NCBI GenBank assembly: GCA_035293945.1
Contig: DATGLV010000008.1
Span: 124,001-188,000, forward strand
Reading direction: 5' to 3'
DNA from: VAZQ01 sp035293945
GTDB taxonomy: Bacteria; Pseudomonadota; Alphaproteobacteria; Rhizobiales; Xanthobacteraceae
DNA: 64,000 nt
Below, piece by piece: positions 8,111 through 16,549 of the stretch. Numbering within the stretch: the first letter of the stretch is position 1; each line of letters starts with the position of its first letter. The translations under genes and the position numbers were made by a program. The notes beneath the pieces were generated by a model. That model was not told the DNA's origin. It did no database searches and saw nothing but the letters and a program-made list of their open reading frames with translations.

Positions 8111-8860
8111 ATGACTAAGCCAGCCGCATCCTTGTTTGGTTTGATCGTAGCGTTCGCCGCGTCCAGCTCCACGCAAGCCGCCGAGCTCAAGGTTCTCGCC
8201 GGCGGCTCGATGACGGCAAGCCTCAATGAGCTCGCCAAGCAATTCGAGGCCAAGACCGGCGACAAGCTGGACATTCACTTCGACTCCACTCCGAACCTGA
8301 TCAAGGCGGCGACCTCGGCGCCGTTCGATCTCGGCGTCGTTCCGGTCGACGTGATGAAAGATGCGGGCGCGCGGGCGCGCTTCGCGGCCGGGCCGACGAT
8401 TGATATCGCGCGGGTGGGTTACGGCGTGGCAGTGCGCGCCGGCGCGCCCAAGGCGGACGTCTCAACCCCAGATGCGCTCAAGCAGACGCTGCTCAAGGCG
8501 CAATCGATCGCGACCATTCCGGAGAGCGCGGCGGGCGCCTATGTGCTGAGCGTGTTCAACCGGCTCGGCATCGGCGATGCGGTAAAGCCCAAGTTCAAGG
8601 TGCAGGCCACCACCGGCGACATTTCAAAGGCGGTCGCCAAGGGCGACGCCGAGCTCGGCGTATTCCTCACCAACGTGCTGGTCGCTCCGGGCGTCGAGCT
8701 GGCCGGGCCTTTCCCGGGCGATTTACAACAAGAGCTCGTCTTCACCGCGGCACCCGCGGTCGATACCAAGAATGCGGATGCCGCCAAGGCCTTGATCGAC
8801 TTTCTCAAAAGCCCCGAAGCAACCGCAGTAATCAAGGCCAAGGGACTGACGCCGGGCTAG
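8111..8860 (+). CDS. ModA-like periplasmic substrate-binding protein
   Basis: The 249-residue exported protein has a signal peptide ending T-Q-A-A and a mature start E-L-K-V-L-A-G-G-S-M. Later come the ModA-like segments F-D-S-T-P-N-L, D-L-G-V-V and G-D-A-E-L-G-V-F. Classic ModA binds molybdate or tungstate for ModBC; no ModB or ModC is present, and many proteins of this orphan type have unknown ligands. The ATG at 8111 is chosen over the GTG at 8108 because GGGGAGG lies seven bases before it. It follows thiC by 65 bases on the same strand and could be co-transcribed, but a thiamine link is only a guess. Confidence 0.75.
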   Translation: MTKPAASLFGLIVAFAASSSTQAAELKVLAGGSMTASLNELAKQFEAKTGDKLDIHFDSTPNLIKAATSAPFDLGVVPVDVMKDAGARARFAAGPTIDIARVGYGVAVRAGAPKADVSTPDALKQTLLKAQSIATIPESAAGAYVLSVFNRLGIGDAVKPKFKVQATTGDISKAVAKGDAELGVFLTNVLVAPGVELAGPFPGDLQQELVFTAAPAVDTKNADAAKALIDFLKSPEATAVIKAKGLTPG

Positions 8861-8891
8861 CCAGGACCTCCTGTGCGCCTTCTAGTCGTGG

Positions 8892-8913
8892 ATGCCCGGC
8901 GGTCGCCGGGCAT
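8892..8913. repeat. 22-bp palindrome (ATGCCCGGC-GGTC-GCCGGGCAT)
   Basis: Perfect 9-bp arms lie between convergent genes ending at 8860 and 8947. It resembles interspersed palindromes of the group and could terminate transcription from both sides. Confidence 0.7.
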
Positions 8914-8946
8914 GACTCGTTGCAGGGCTTAGCCCACCAAGCGCCT

Positions 8947-9393
8947 CTACCGCACCGAGATGCTCAGCCCGCTCAGGTCGGCGTTGATCTGCAGGCCGAC
9001 CTGGCGCCCGGTCAGCGACAATACGGCGCCCTTCTCGTTGGTGAGCACGATCGCCTGCGCACCACGACCGACCGCGGCTCCGGCGCCGGCAGCACCGTAG
9101 ATGCCGGTGACATCGCCGGGGCTGCTGATATGGCTCACGGTGCCGTGGAAGTAGGTTTCCGATCCACCGAACACAAAGCCGGCGCTCAGGCCGCCGATCG
9201 AGATCGGGTAGCTGTGGCCGCGGAAATTGAGCGTGCCGCTGCCCCCGGAGGCGCCGATGACCCAGCCGGCCTTCAGCACCCGGAAGCTGATAGTGCCGCT
9301 GTCGGCGCGCGCAGCCGACGAAAGCCCCGAAAGCCCCAAGAGTGCGGCCGTCAGGGCAATCAGCAAAGCACGGATTCCATATGAGCGTTGCAT
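8947..9393 (-). CDS. Small exported protein, possibly DUF992-like
   Basis: The 148-residue product has a clear Sec signal peptide (A-A-R-A-D at about residue 30). The mature part is small, glycine-rich and probably beta-barrel or beta-sandwich, with the line G-W-V-I-G-A-S-G-G-S-G-T-L, G-G-L-S-A-G-F-V-F-G-G-S-E and a closing G-L-S-I-S-V-R. The last third (G-I-Y-G-A-A-G-A-G-A-A-V-G-R-G-A) recalls DUF992 proteins of alphaproteobacteria, but the match is loose. The ATG at 9393 has GGGGGAG nine bases upstream, which rules out the longer frame. Function unknown. Confidence 0.75.
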   Translation of the reverse strand: MQRSYGIRALLIALTAALLGLSGLSSAARADSGTISFRVLKAGWVIGASGGSGTLNFRGHSYPISIGGLSAGFVFGGSETYFHGTVSHISSPGDVTGIYGAAGAGAAVGRGAQAIVLTNEKGAVLSLTGRQVGLQINADLSGLSISVR

Positions 9394-9720
9394 GGTGGCT
9401 TCTCCCCCTCGACAGTTTCCGACGCGCGATGATTCGCGCAACGCACCTCAGTTGACCAAGGCGTAGTCCGCGGCACGTGCCCGGTCAATCAAAACGCCAG
9501 CGCCCAGCGTCCGAATTCCGAGATACTTGCCACCATCCCCTTAGATTCTGAAGCTCGCCTAGTGGCGCGACAAGACCTGGCAAAGTTCGGAATAGGAACA
9601 TCCGGATCGGGACACGAGAACCGAATCAACTCGGGCGGCGCGACTGCTCGCGAAGCGTTCACCACTCGATCGTGGCGGCATTCTGTCGCAAATGTTCAGC
9701 CCCCATTCACGGCCGCCCGA
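9394..9720. other. Intergenic stretch without a recognisable gene
   Basis: The bases between the small exported protein and the EcfG-type promoter hold no open frame with a plausible start and no RNA-like structure that I can identify. They lie between two divergently transcribed genes. Confidence 0.5.
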
Positions 9721-9746
9721 GGAACGTATGCGTCAGGGAGGACGTT
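9721..9746 (+). promoter_or_regulatory. EcfG-type general stress promoter (GGAAC-N17-CGTT)
   Basis: GGAAC at 9721-9725 is followed after exactly 17 bases by CGTT at 9743-9746, the consensus recognised by the alphaproteobacterial general stress sigma factor EcfG. It would start transcription about 70 bases before the Trp/Gly-repeat protein gene. The same exact pattern was not found before the other genes. Confidence 0.6.
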
Positions 9747-9790
9747 TGCCTGCCATGTGGTCCGTCACAGGGACGGACAAGCTTGCAGAA

Positions 9791-9814
9791 CGATCAACCT
9801 GACGATCAACCTGA
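9791..9814 (+). repeat. Two direct copies of CGATCAACCTGA
   Basis: The 12-mer occurs at 9791-9802 and 9803-9814, immediately before the ribosome binding site GAGGTGAA of the next gene. It lies inside the predicted 5' leader. Confidence 0.7.
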
Positions 9815-9825
9815 GGTGAACTCCC

Positions 9826-10233
9826 ATGCGGAAAACCTTGACCGCTCTTGCCACCGCCGCGACGGTTGCTGTTGCGGCGGTCGCTACAACGGGCACCGCA
9901 GATGCCCAAGCCCGGTGGGGCTGGCGCGGCCCCGCCTTTGGCACTGCCTGGGGCTGGCGCGGGCCCGGCTGGCGCAGCACTGCCTGGGGCTGGCGCGGCC
10001 CCGGTTGGCGCAGCACCGCTTGGGGCTGGCGTGGCCCCGGCTGGGGTTGGCGCCGCCCGGCGTGGGGCTGGGGCGCCCCCGCCTTCTTTGGCGGGCTCGC
10101 TGCTGGCGCAGTTATCGGCAGCGCGTTTGCGCCGGACTACTATTACGGCTCGGACTACGCCTATGATACCGACTTCGGCTGCTGGCGCCGCAGCTGGAAT
10201 GGCTGGCGCTGGGTGTCATATTGGGTCTGCTGA
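9826..10233 (+). CDS. Small secreted Trp/Gly/Arg-repeat protein
   Basis: The 135-residue protein starts with a normal signal peptide (A-D-A-Q at about residue 27). The mature chain is dominated by G-W-R-G-P-G-W-R-S-T-A-W repeats, then a glycine/alanine-rich hydrophobic segment (F-F-G-G-L-A-A-G-A-V-I-G) and a Tyr/Asp stretch (D-Y-Y-Y-G-S-D-Y). It ends in two cysteines, the second being the last residue. Such proteins are common in Bradyrhizobium-like genomes and are presumed cell-envelope proteins without known function. An EcfG-type promoter suggests stress induction. GAGGTGAA supports the start and a strong terminator follows at 10262. Confidence 0.8.
   Translation: MRKTLTALATAATVAVAAVATTGTADAQARWGWRGPAFGTAWGWRGPGWRSTAWGWRGPGWRSTAWGWRGPGWGWRRPAWGWGAPAFFGGLAAGAVIGSAFAPDYYYGSDYAYDTDFGCWRRSWNGWRWVSYWVC
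9949..10056 (+). repeat. 36-bp coding tandem repeat within the Trp/Gly-rich protein
   Basis: Units beginning TGGGGCTGGCG occur at 9949, 9985 and 10021, 36 bases apart, with a degenerate unit before (9916) and after (10042). Each encodes a 12-residue G-W-R-G-P-G-W-R-S-T-A-W block. Copy number could vary between strains. Confidence 0.75.
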
Positions 10234-10261
10234 GTTCGGGCTGGCGTGCCGCACTGCAAAG

Positions 10262-10293
10262 GGCCCGGTGTCATCTGACGCCGGGCTTTTTTT
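10262..10293 (+). terminator. Rho-independent terminator
   Basis: The stem GCCCGG(T)GTC...GACGCCGGGC is followed by seven T residues, 28 bases after the stop codon of the Trp/Gly-repeat gene. It is a textbook intrinsic terminator. Confidence 0.85.
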
Positions 10294-10310
10294 GTGACAT
10301 TTGTTCTCCC

Positions 10311-10332
10311 TTGGTAACAGATTACATACCAA
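10311..10332. promoter_or_regulatory. Palindrome TTGGTA-N10-TACCAA, possible operator
   Basis: Perfect 6-bp arms with a 10-base spacer lie in the gap before the small secreted protein at 10495. The spacing fits a dimeric regulator binding site. No regulator gene next door points to which one. Confidence 0.35.
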
Positions 10333-10494
10333 AATTCGGACAAATTGGTCTGGCACCTCGGCCACATTCAGGCGGGGGACTCGGGCCAAGTTCGACGAAA
10401 TCGCAGAGTGCCGTAGCCAGAGTCGGATGGACTGAACAATTTCGCGCGCTCGGCAACCGCCGACCGCTCATCGAGGAGATCCAGGAGATCTAAC

Positions 10495-10785
10495 ATGAAG
10501 AAAACACTGACAACCCTCGTCGCGGCCGCCACCCTGGCCGGGTCGATGATCGCCACCATCTCCGACGCCTCAGCACGCGGCGGCTTCTTGCCGGGGCTCA
10601 TCATCGGCGGCATTGCGGGCGCAGCCATCGTGGGCGCGGCGACAGCGCCGCGCGGCTATGTGGTGTATCCCGGCTATAGCGCGCCGGTAAGCTATCCGGG
10701 TTGCTATTGGACCCGTCAGCCCGTGTACGACCCCTATGGCAACATCGTCGGCTGGCGCGGCCGGCCGTTCCAGGTCTGCCCGTAA
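10495..10785 (+). CDS. Small secreted glycine-rich protein
   Basis: The 96-residue product shares its design with the gene before it: a near-identical opening (M-K-K-T-L-T-T-L-V-A-A-A), signal cleavage at A-S-A-R, a G/A/I-rich hydrophobic segment (G-L-I-I-G-G-I-A-G-A-A-I-V-G-A-A) and a Tyr/Pro-rich tail. The tail has two cysteines and a V-Y-D-P-Y-G-N-I-V-G-W-R motif. It lacks the Trp repeats. Upstream GAGGAGATC provides a ribosome binding site. The two genes probably arose from a common envelope-protein family; function unknown. An intrinsic terminator follows. Confidence 0.75.
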   Translation: MKKTLTTLVAAATLAGSMIATISDASARGGFLPGLIIGGIAGAAIVGAATAPRGYVVYPGYSAPVSYPGCYWTRQPVYDPYGNIVGWRGRPFQVCP

Positions 10786-10825
10786 CAATCCGGCGGTAAC
10801 GGCTGCCCATAACGGCACGTCCGTG

Positions 10826-10863
10826 AGCCCGGCGAGCGCGCAAGCGTCGCCGGGCTTTCATTT
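10826..10863 (+). terminator. Intrinsic terminator-like hairpin
   Basis: AGCCCGGCGA pairs with TCGCCGGGCT across a short loop and is followed by TTCATTT. It lies 40 bases after the stop of the small secreted protein, between convergent genes. Confidence 0.65.
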
Positions 10864-10902
10864 GCTCTGGTGCGTCTGCGCTGGTGCATCCCGCGCGGAT
10901 GA

Positions 10903-12153
10903 TTAGTGCTCACCTGCATTCGCCTGCATGTGGGCGAGCAGCGCCGCGGTCGGCCAGCAATCGGTCTTGAGGCCATTGGCCTTCTGGTAGGCGCCGAGCG
11001 CCGAGCGCGTCAGCATGCCGGCCTTGCCGTCGATCTTGTCCCTGTAGATGCCGAGCTTGGTCAAGGTACGCTGCATCGCCTCGACTTCGCTCGTGTGCAG
11101 CTGTGTTGCCTTGCTCCAGGGCGTTTCGAACGGGCGCGGATCGTCGCCGATGCGCTCGCTCAGATGACCGACGAACAGCACGTAGAGATCGGAAAAGTTA
11201 TATTCCTTGATCACGTAGTAATTGTGCAGCGTAAGGAAGGCCGGCCCATAGGTGCCCTCCGGCAACAGAAGCGAAGCCGGTGCCGCCAGCTCCGCCGCGC
11301 TCGGCACACGGTGGTAGGCCGGCACGTAGCCGCGCTTGAGCCAGGTTGCGACCGGCTGTGTCACTTCCGGCACCGCCTGCGTGCAGTCGACTTCCCTCGG
11401 CGCATGCACCTCATAGGCCCAGCGCAAGCCCCGCTGCCAGCCCTTGTCGACGAGCTGCTTGGCGGCAGACGCGAGAGCATCCGGCACCGAGCTCCAGATA
11501 TCGCGCCGGCCATTGCCATCGAAGTCGACCGCGTACTGGTAGAATTCGGACGGCAGGAACTGGGTCAGGCCCATGGCGCCGCCCCAGGAGCTCCGCATGT
11601 CCGCGAGCTTGACCTCGCCTTCCTCAAGCATCTTCAGAGCCAGCAGGAATTCGTTACGGAAGAAGTCCTTCCGCTTGCCGTAGTAGGCTTGGGTCGCCAG
11701 GACGCGCACGGCGTTCTTGGGCAGCTGATAGTGCCCGAAGTCGGTCTCGCGGCCCCAGATCGCCAGCAGAATGTTGCCGGGCACGCCGAACTCGCGTTCG
11801 ATCGCCGCGAGCGCCCCTTGATATTGGGTGGCGAGCCGCCGCCCCTCTTCGGCGAGACGTGCAATGCTCGCCTCCTTGATGTAGTCCGCCGGCGTCTGCA
11901 CAAACTCCGCCTGTCCAGGAGTCGCCGCGCCCGGCTTCCCTGGAAGATCGAGGTCGGGCAGCGTCAGATCAGGCTCGAGAGAGCGCGTCGCAAGGTCGAA
12001 AGTCGCGCGCGAAATGCCGAGCGCTTGCGCCTGCGGCCACAGGCTCGCGAGCCATTGCGTGAACGCCGCGTCAGGCGCTGCCGCAGCTGGCGTGCACGCC
12101 GCCATCAGGACGATGGTCAGGACGGCGCCAAAATTTCGAAGCCAAAGAGACAT
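10903..12153 (-). CDS. Lytic murein transglycosylase, MltB type (SLT_2 + peptidoglycan-binding domain)
   Basis: The enzyme cleaves the MurNAc-GlcNAc bond of peptidoglycan to form 1,6-anhydro ends. The 416-residue product has a lipoprotein-like signal (L-M-A-A-C20). The catalytic SLT_2 domain runs from about residue 30 to 330, with catalytic E136 in G-R-E-T-D-F-G and the partner segments A-Q-A-Y-Y-G-K-R and G-A-M-G-L-T-Q-F-L-P-S. A C-terminal peptidoglycan-binding-1 domain follows (M-Q-R-T-L-T-K-L-G-I-Y, D-G-K-A-G-M-L-T-R-S-A). The methionine at lipobox position -3 is unusual, so membrane anchoring is uncertain. It acts in the periplasm in wall turnover. Confidence 0.92.
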   Translation of the reverse strand: MSLWLRNFGAVLTIVLMAACTPAAAAPDAAFTQWLASLWPQAQALGISRATFDLATRSLEPDLTLPDLDLPGKPGAATPGQAEFVQTPADYIKEASIARLAEEGRRLATQYQGALAAIEREFGVPGNILLAIWGRETDFGHYQLPKNAVRVLATQAYYGKRKDFFRNEFLLALKMLEEGEVKLADMRSSWGGAMGLTQFLPSEFYQYAVDFDGNGRRDIWSSVPDALASAAKQLVDKGWQRGLRWAYEVHAPREVDCTQAVPEVTQPVATWLKRGYVPAYHRVPSAAELAAPASLLLPEGTYGPAFLTLHNYYVIKEYNFSDLYVLFVGHLSERIGDDPRPFETPWSKATQLHTSEVEAMQRTLTKLGIYRDKIDGKAGMLTRSALGAYQKANGLKTDCWPTAALLAHMQANAGEH

Positions 12154-12242
12154 GGCGGATCCGGCGATTCGGGGCGCAGGACCCTACGCAAGAAAAAGCG
12201 CCGAAGATAAGGAGGCCCACCCCCGCTTGCGACGACTTTCAA

Positions 12243-12953
12243 TCAATGGCTGATGGTGATGCCGCCGAAGCTGATGCTGCCGCCGCCGCCCCCAAGGCCG
12301 ATATTGACCGAAGGCGTAGGCGCCTGTGCATTCCCGCCAGTGGTCGAACCGGCCGACTTTGGCGCGGCGGCCCGCTGTTGCGCCACCTGCTTCTTTTCCG
12401 GCACCTTGGCTTTGGGCTTGGCCGACGCGGCGGGCGCTGCATCGTGCGCTGCAACTGTCGGCTTGCCGGGACATGCATCCAGAGCCGCGAAGGTCACGCC
12501 ATAATCCTTGCCGAGCTCGGCCTCGACAAAGATCTTCTCGCGTGCGGCGACATCCTTCAGCTCGCTCTTGGCCTGCTGAAACCGGTCGGCGGCAGCGGCC
12601 TTCTCCTGGTCCGACGCGCCTGGAGCTGCAGCCACTTTCTGGGCGGCATCGCCTGCGGCTGCCGCGGCATCAAGGGCCTTCTGCACCAGCGGCGAAGCGG
12701 CGACTTCGTCGGCGATCTGCTGCTGCAGATCGTTCTGCACATAGTCGCGCGCGCCCTTGGACTGATCCCGGTCGCTCTGGCTGCCGTTGCAGAGTGCCAG
12801 CCGGTATTTGTCGTCGACATCCTTGAAGGCCTTGGCCTTGCTGACGAGCGTGGGCGAAAGTGTGCTTTGCGCCGAGGCTGGGCCCACACCCCAGGGCAAG
12901 GCCCCGACGACGCCGAGCAGTAATGCCAATCCGAGATGCATAGAGTGTTTCAT
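12243..12953 (-). CDS. Exported alanine-rich helical protein
   Basis: The 236-residue product has a Sec signal ending P-A-S-A-Q and a predicted helical, Ala/Gln/Lys-rich middle (residues 35-150, likely coiled coil). A lysine/proline/alanine linker follows, then a glycine-rich tail that ends G-G-G-G-G-S-I-S-F-G-G-I-T-I-S-H. Two cysteines sit in L-A-L-C-N-G-S and D-A-C-P-G-K. No known family was recognised. It starts 26 bases after the stop of the giant secreted protein on the same strand, so the two are very probably one transcript and may act together in the envelope. Confidence 0.7.
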   Translation of the reverse strand: MKHSMHLGLALLLGVVGALPWGVGPASAQSTLSPTLVSKAKAFKDVDDKYRLALCNGSQSDRDQSKGARDYVQNDLQQQIADEVAASPLVQKALDAAAAAGDAAQKVAAAPGASDQEKAAAADRFQQAKSELKDVAAREKIFVEAELGKDYGVTFAALDACPGKPTVAAHDAAPAASAKPKAKVPEKKQVAQQRAAAPKSAGSTTGGNAQAPTPSVNIGLGGGGGSISFGGITISH

Positions 12954-12979
12954 TGCTGATTCCCTGATGGACTTTGGTG

Positions 12980-15900
12980 TTACGGCTTCTTTTTTGGTGG
13001 TGGTGGCGGCGGCGGCGCGTAGATCGGGGCGTGCTGCTGCACGAACGGTGCCGGATTGATGACCGTGTTCGGATGCACGACCTGCGTCGTCAAATGCGAA
13101 TTACTGACCGCATTGGAATGCGGCGTCACCACGTTTTCGAAGGATTTCGCGCCGGTGGACTTGGTGCCGGTGGTCGGTTGCAGCGAGGTGCTGTTGGTGC
13201 CCGCCGGCAGCCGCATCTCCTGGATCGGCTGCTGAGGCGAGCCGCTCGTTCCGCCCGAATTTGTTGTGGTTCCAACGGACGGCGCCAAGGTCTGCTGCAT
13301 CTCCTGCAGCAGCTGCTGCTTGGTCGTGCCGACCACCCCCGCGGGCGTGGTGCTTACGCCTGGCGAGGCGAGCCCGGTCTTGGTCTGCTGCAGTAGCTCA
13401 TTGCGGATTGCACTTGCAGTTCCGCCCGAAGAGCCGGCGGAGTTGGGAGTGCTCTGCTCTAACAGTGCGCCACGAGCAGGATCGATCACCGCGCCGCCGG
13501 GCGTCCCGCCCGGAACCGTCGACACGCGGCTCGGATTGAAGATGCCGTTCGAAATCCCGGTTGCCCCGCCCGGCACATTTGCATTGGTCGGCGCGGCGCC
13601 GCTATTGGGATTGGGGGACGACTGGATAACGGACCCTCCCTTCTCTGTGTCGAGCGTCATGGTCTGTGCCGGTCCCAACGGCATGCCGCCGTAAGGAACA
13701 ACCGTCTGCGGTTGGGTCGATCCCTGCTTCTCCGTATCGAGCGTCATGGGCTGCGCTGGCCCAAGCGGCGTCGTCCCGAAGGTCGGCAGGCTCTGCGGCT
13801 GCAGGAAGCTCGTGATGATCGAGCGGCCCCCGGCTCTGTTCGGCGGGCCATAGATGATATGGTTGTTGGTGCCGGGAACGAACTCGCTCGGGTGGATCAC
13901 CTCGAGGCCACCATTGGGCAGCTCATGCGTTACCGTGGTGCCGCCGTTGACCGCATTGGTGGCGGCTGCGCCGGCGCTGTTCAAGGAGAGGCCCGCGGTC
14001 GACATTTCCGTATAGGTGGTGAGCAGCGTGCTCTGGCCATTGGGTCCCGGCGGTCCATAGATATCATGGACCCTGTGGCCGTCGACCAGCGTCACAATCT
14101 CATGACCGCCGCCGTTGAGTTCCTGGGAGCTGGGCCCGCTATAGGCTGTGCTCAGCGGATTGGTCGGCAAGCCTGTTGTTTGCACGTCAACAGAAGGCGC
14201 GGCTTGCACGGCGGGCGCCGCCGCCGGGGGAAGCTGGCTCGGCCCGAACTGGTTGCTGGTAATTCCTGAGGGAAACGCCGGTCCTGGCAGCTGAGTAGCC
14301 GTGGCGGGCGCCGGCCCCGGCGCCGCCGCACCACCCCCCGAGCCCCCGGCCGGCGGTGCGCTCGTAGTCGCGGCCGAGTTGCCGGACGGCGTCGAGCTCT
14401 GTGCTCCTGCGGCTGGGGCAGCGCCCGGGTCGGCCGGAACGAGGTCACCCACGACAGGTACGACGTCCGAATCGGCCGCCGCGCTTTGATCAGACTTTTG
14501 CGTTGTCGACGGAGCCGCGGGCGGATTGGCTGGGACCAAGTCACCGACAACCGGAACAACATTAGGGTCGGGCGTCGGCGGTGCGTTCGGGGGCGGGGCG
14601 GGAGGCGGCGGCGCGTTGCTAGGCGTACCGGGTGGCGGGACGTTGCCGGGCAGATTGGCCAACCGGTCGGGATCATACCGATGGTCGATTTCGCTCCACC
14701 CATACGCAACCGAACCATTGGGATTCAGCAAGACATGGACCGACGTGCCGTTCGACCAATATTGGATCTGATGAACGACCCCGCCCGGCAGATTGTGACT
14801 TTCAGTCACGAGCAAACTCCGGCCGGACGGATTCAGGGCGCCGTGCAACCCGACGGTGCCGTAGATGACCGTATCGGTGCTGCCGTCGGAGTACACGAGG
14901 GACTGACGAAAATTACCGCGGCCGAGGTCGGCGCCTTCGATCCGCTCGAGTCGTACCGCGGGGGGCTCCACGGGCTGATCGGAGCCACTGCTTGGATCAG
15001 CTTCGCTCCACGAGCTTGAGATCCAACCATTCGGGTCCTGCACGGCATGGACGATGGTGCCGTTCGACCAGTGCTGTAGTTGGAGCTTTGTGCCGCCAGG
15101 GAGATCTTGGATCTCAACGCGGGTTATTTGCCGGCCTGACGGGTTCACGCCCCCATGCAAACCGACCGTCCCGACCACGAGATTGTCCGCACTGCCATCG
15201 GAATAGTGCAGAACCTGGCGAACGTTTCCGCCCGGAAGGGCAAGTGTCTGGATCCCGGTCAGGACGGGGTTGGGTTTTGTCCCCGCCGGGGTGGCGGCTT
15301 GGCCCGCCACAGGGGGCGGGGCCTGGGGAGCAGTCTGATCGGCAGCCGCCGGCACTCCACCGACTCCCGGCGCCGATGACGTTCCGGTCACGGGTTGCGA
15401 TTGGCTCGCATTCGGCGAGCCTGTGTTGGCCGACCCGCCATTGTTGACGGGCGCGGTCCCGTTGGCCGGACCTGATTGCGCAGTTGATAATGAACTTGGC
15501 GATTGCTGCGCTGACTGCTGGGTGTTGCCGGATGGCGGCTGGGCCGATGCGGTCGTCGCCAAGCCGACAGGGAGCGGAGCATCGAATTTGCCCTCCCATG
15601 GAAACGGCGTGGTGCCCTGCGGCAGGTCGTCGGTGTTGTGCGAATGGCACGCGAGGCAGCCCTCCCCACCGGTTTCGGTGCCGGGACTGACGGCGAGGTT
15701 CGGCTGCCCGTTGCGTCTCTGATTGGCCAAAGCGAGCGGCACGGCGGTCAGCAAGGTACCGTTCGGCTGCACCGCATATCCGTTGAGCAGCATCGATTCC
15801 CCGGTGCTTCCGGCACCACTCGAGCCGGTGAAGACGAACACCTCGAAAGCAGTCAGCGGTCCGTCGGGCGTGTTGAGCAAGTCGTAGCTCATAAGCACGA

Positions 15901-16549
15901 AGAATTCCTTGGACACGGGCTCCTGGCGGCCGGCGTCGTCCGAGAAGGGGCTGCTGACTAGATGCGTTCCCTCGATCTTGACGAAATAGCCGACGGTCGA
16001 GCGGGTGGCGCCCGGTTGTCCGTCGGGAGTTGGTCCAACCAGCACTTCGGACGATTTGATGTATTCGAGGAACCCGGTGCGCCCGCGCATGGCCAGCGGC
16101 GTCGTGACGCCCGGAATGATGCCGGCGCGGGCCAGCATCCCGTCGAATATTCCGCCGGGAAGCGTAGTCCAGGCGCCGCGCTCCGGCTGCCCTTTCTTAA
16201 CCATCGGCGCGATCGACACGCTGCCGCGGGTGAAATTGTCACCCATGAAGCCGATCAGAACATCGTCGAGCTTCGGCGGCGTGATTCCCGGCGGGCGCGT
16301 CTCAATAAAGGATCCGACCAGTGCCCCATCCTGGTTCCGCACGAAATGCCGCTTCGTGCCTTTGGCATCTTCGAAGATTCGATCGGTGTTGCCGTTCGGC
16401 AATTGCTGGACGTCGACCAGTTCACCCAGGTCGACGCCACCTGGGGCTGTCTCTTGTTGAGCAAATGAAGGCGAATCGGGAGCGTTCAGAATAGCGAAAG
16501 CAGCCGCCACGCAAGCATTGCGAACGACCTTGGATGTGAATGGCGCCAT
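12980..16549 (-). CDS. Very large secreted Pro/Gly/Ser-rich repeat protein with one haem c motif
   Basis: The 1189-residue product has a signal peptide (P-S-F-A-Q) and a globular N-terminal region of about 310 residues ending in a single c-type haem motif C298-L-A-C-H302. A low-complexity P/G/S/N/A region follows. Embedded are two copies of a roughly 75-residue unit (L-P-G-G...Y-S-D-G-S...G-T-V-G-L-H-G...N-P-S-G-R...W-S-N-G-T...N-G...W-S-E). There are two V-P-V-V-G-D-L-V-P-A blocks, two Y-G-P-P blocks and two P-L-G-P-A-Q-x-M-T-L-D-T-E-K blocks. The chain ends P-P-P-P-P-P-P-K-K-K-P. The ATG at 16549 has GAGGGAG nine bases upstream; an upstream TTG overlaps that site. No family was recognised. 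Confidence 0.75.
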   Translation of the reverse strand: MAPFTSKVVRNACVAAAFAILNAPDSPSFAQQETAPGGVDLGELVDVQQLPNGNTDRIFEDAKGTKRHFVRNQDGALVGSFIETRPPGITPPKLDDVLIGFMGDNFTRGSVSIAPMVKKGQPERGAWTTLPGGIFDGMLARAGIIPGVTTPLAMRGRTGFLEYIKSSEVLVGPTPDGQPGATRSTVGYFVKIEGTHLVSSPFSDDAGRQEPVSKEFFVLMSYDLLNTPDGPLTAFEVFVFTGSSGAGSTGESMLLNGYAVQPNGTLLTAVPLALANQRRNGQPNLAVSPGTETGGEGCLACHSHNTDDLPQGTTPFPWEGKFDAPLPVGLATTASAQPPSGNTQQSAQQSPSSLSTAQSGPANGTAPVNNGGSANTGSPNASQSQPVTGTSSAPGVGGVPAAADQTAPQAPPPVAGQAATPAGTKPNPVLTGIQTLALPGGNVRQVLHYSDGSADNLVVGTVGLHGGVNPSGRQITRVEIQDLPGGTKLQLQHWSNGTIVHAVQDPNGWISSSWSEADPSSGSDQPVEPPAVRLERIEGADLGRGNFRQSLVYSDGSTDTVIYGTVGLHGALNPSGRSLLVTESHNLPGGVVHQIQYWSNGTSVHVLLNPNGSVAYGWSEIDHRYDPDRLANLPGNVPPPGTPSNAPPPPAPPPNAPPTPDPNVVPVVGDLVPANPPAAPSTTQKSDQSAAADSDVVPVVGDLVPADPGAAPAAGAQSSTPSGNSAATTSAPPAGGSGGGAAAPGPAPATATQLPGPAFPSGITSNQFGPSQLPPAAAPAVQAAPSVDVQTTGLPTNPLSTAYSGPSSQELNGGGHEIVTLVDGHRVHDIYGPPGPNGQSTLLTTYTEMSTAGLSLNSAGAAATNAVNGGTTVTHELPNGGLEVIHPSEFVPGTNNHIIYGPPNRAGGRSIITSFLQPQSLPTFGTTPLGPAQPMTLDTEKQGSTQPQTVVPYGGMPLGPAQTMTLDTEKGGSVIQSSPNPNSGAAPTNANVPGGATGISNGIFNPSRVSTVPGGTPGGAVIDPARGALLEQSTPNSAGSSGGTASAIRNELLQQTKTGLASPGVSTTPAGVVGTTKQQLLQEMQQTLAPSVGTTTNSGGTSGSPQQPIQEMRLPAGTNSTSLQPTTGTKSTGAKSFENVVTPHSNAVSNSHLTTQVVHPNTVINPAPFVQQHAPIYAPPPPPPPKKKP

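Noticed and set aside
8892..8913. Possible CRISPR-like or repeat array near dispersed palindromes
   Set aside because: The palindromes at 1401, 4144, 8892, 54241 and 57892 are single, unrelated in sequence and not regularly spaced; no array of repeats and spacers exists in the window.
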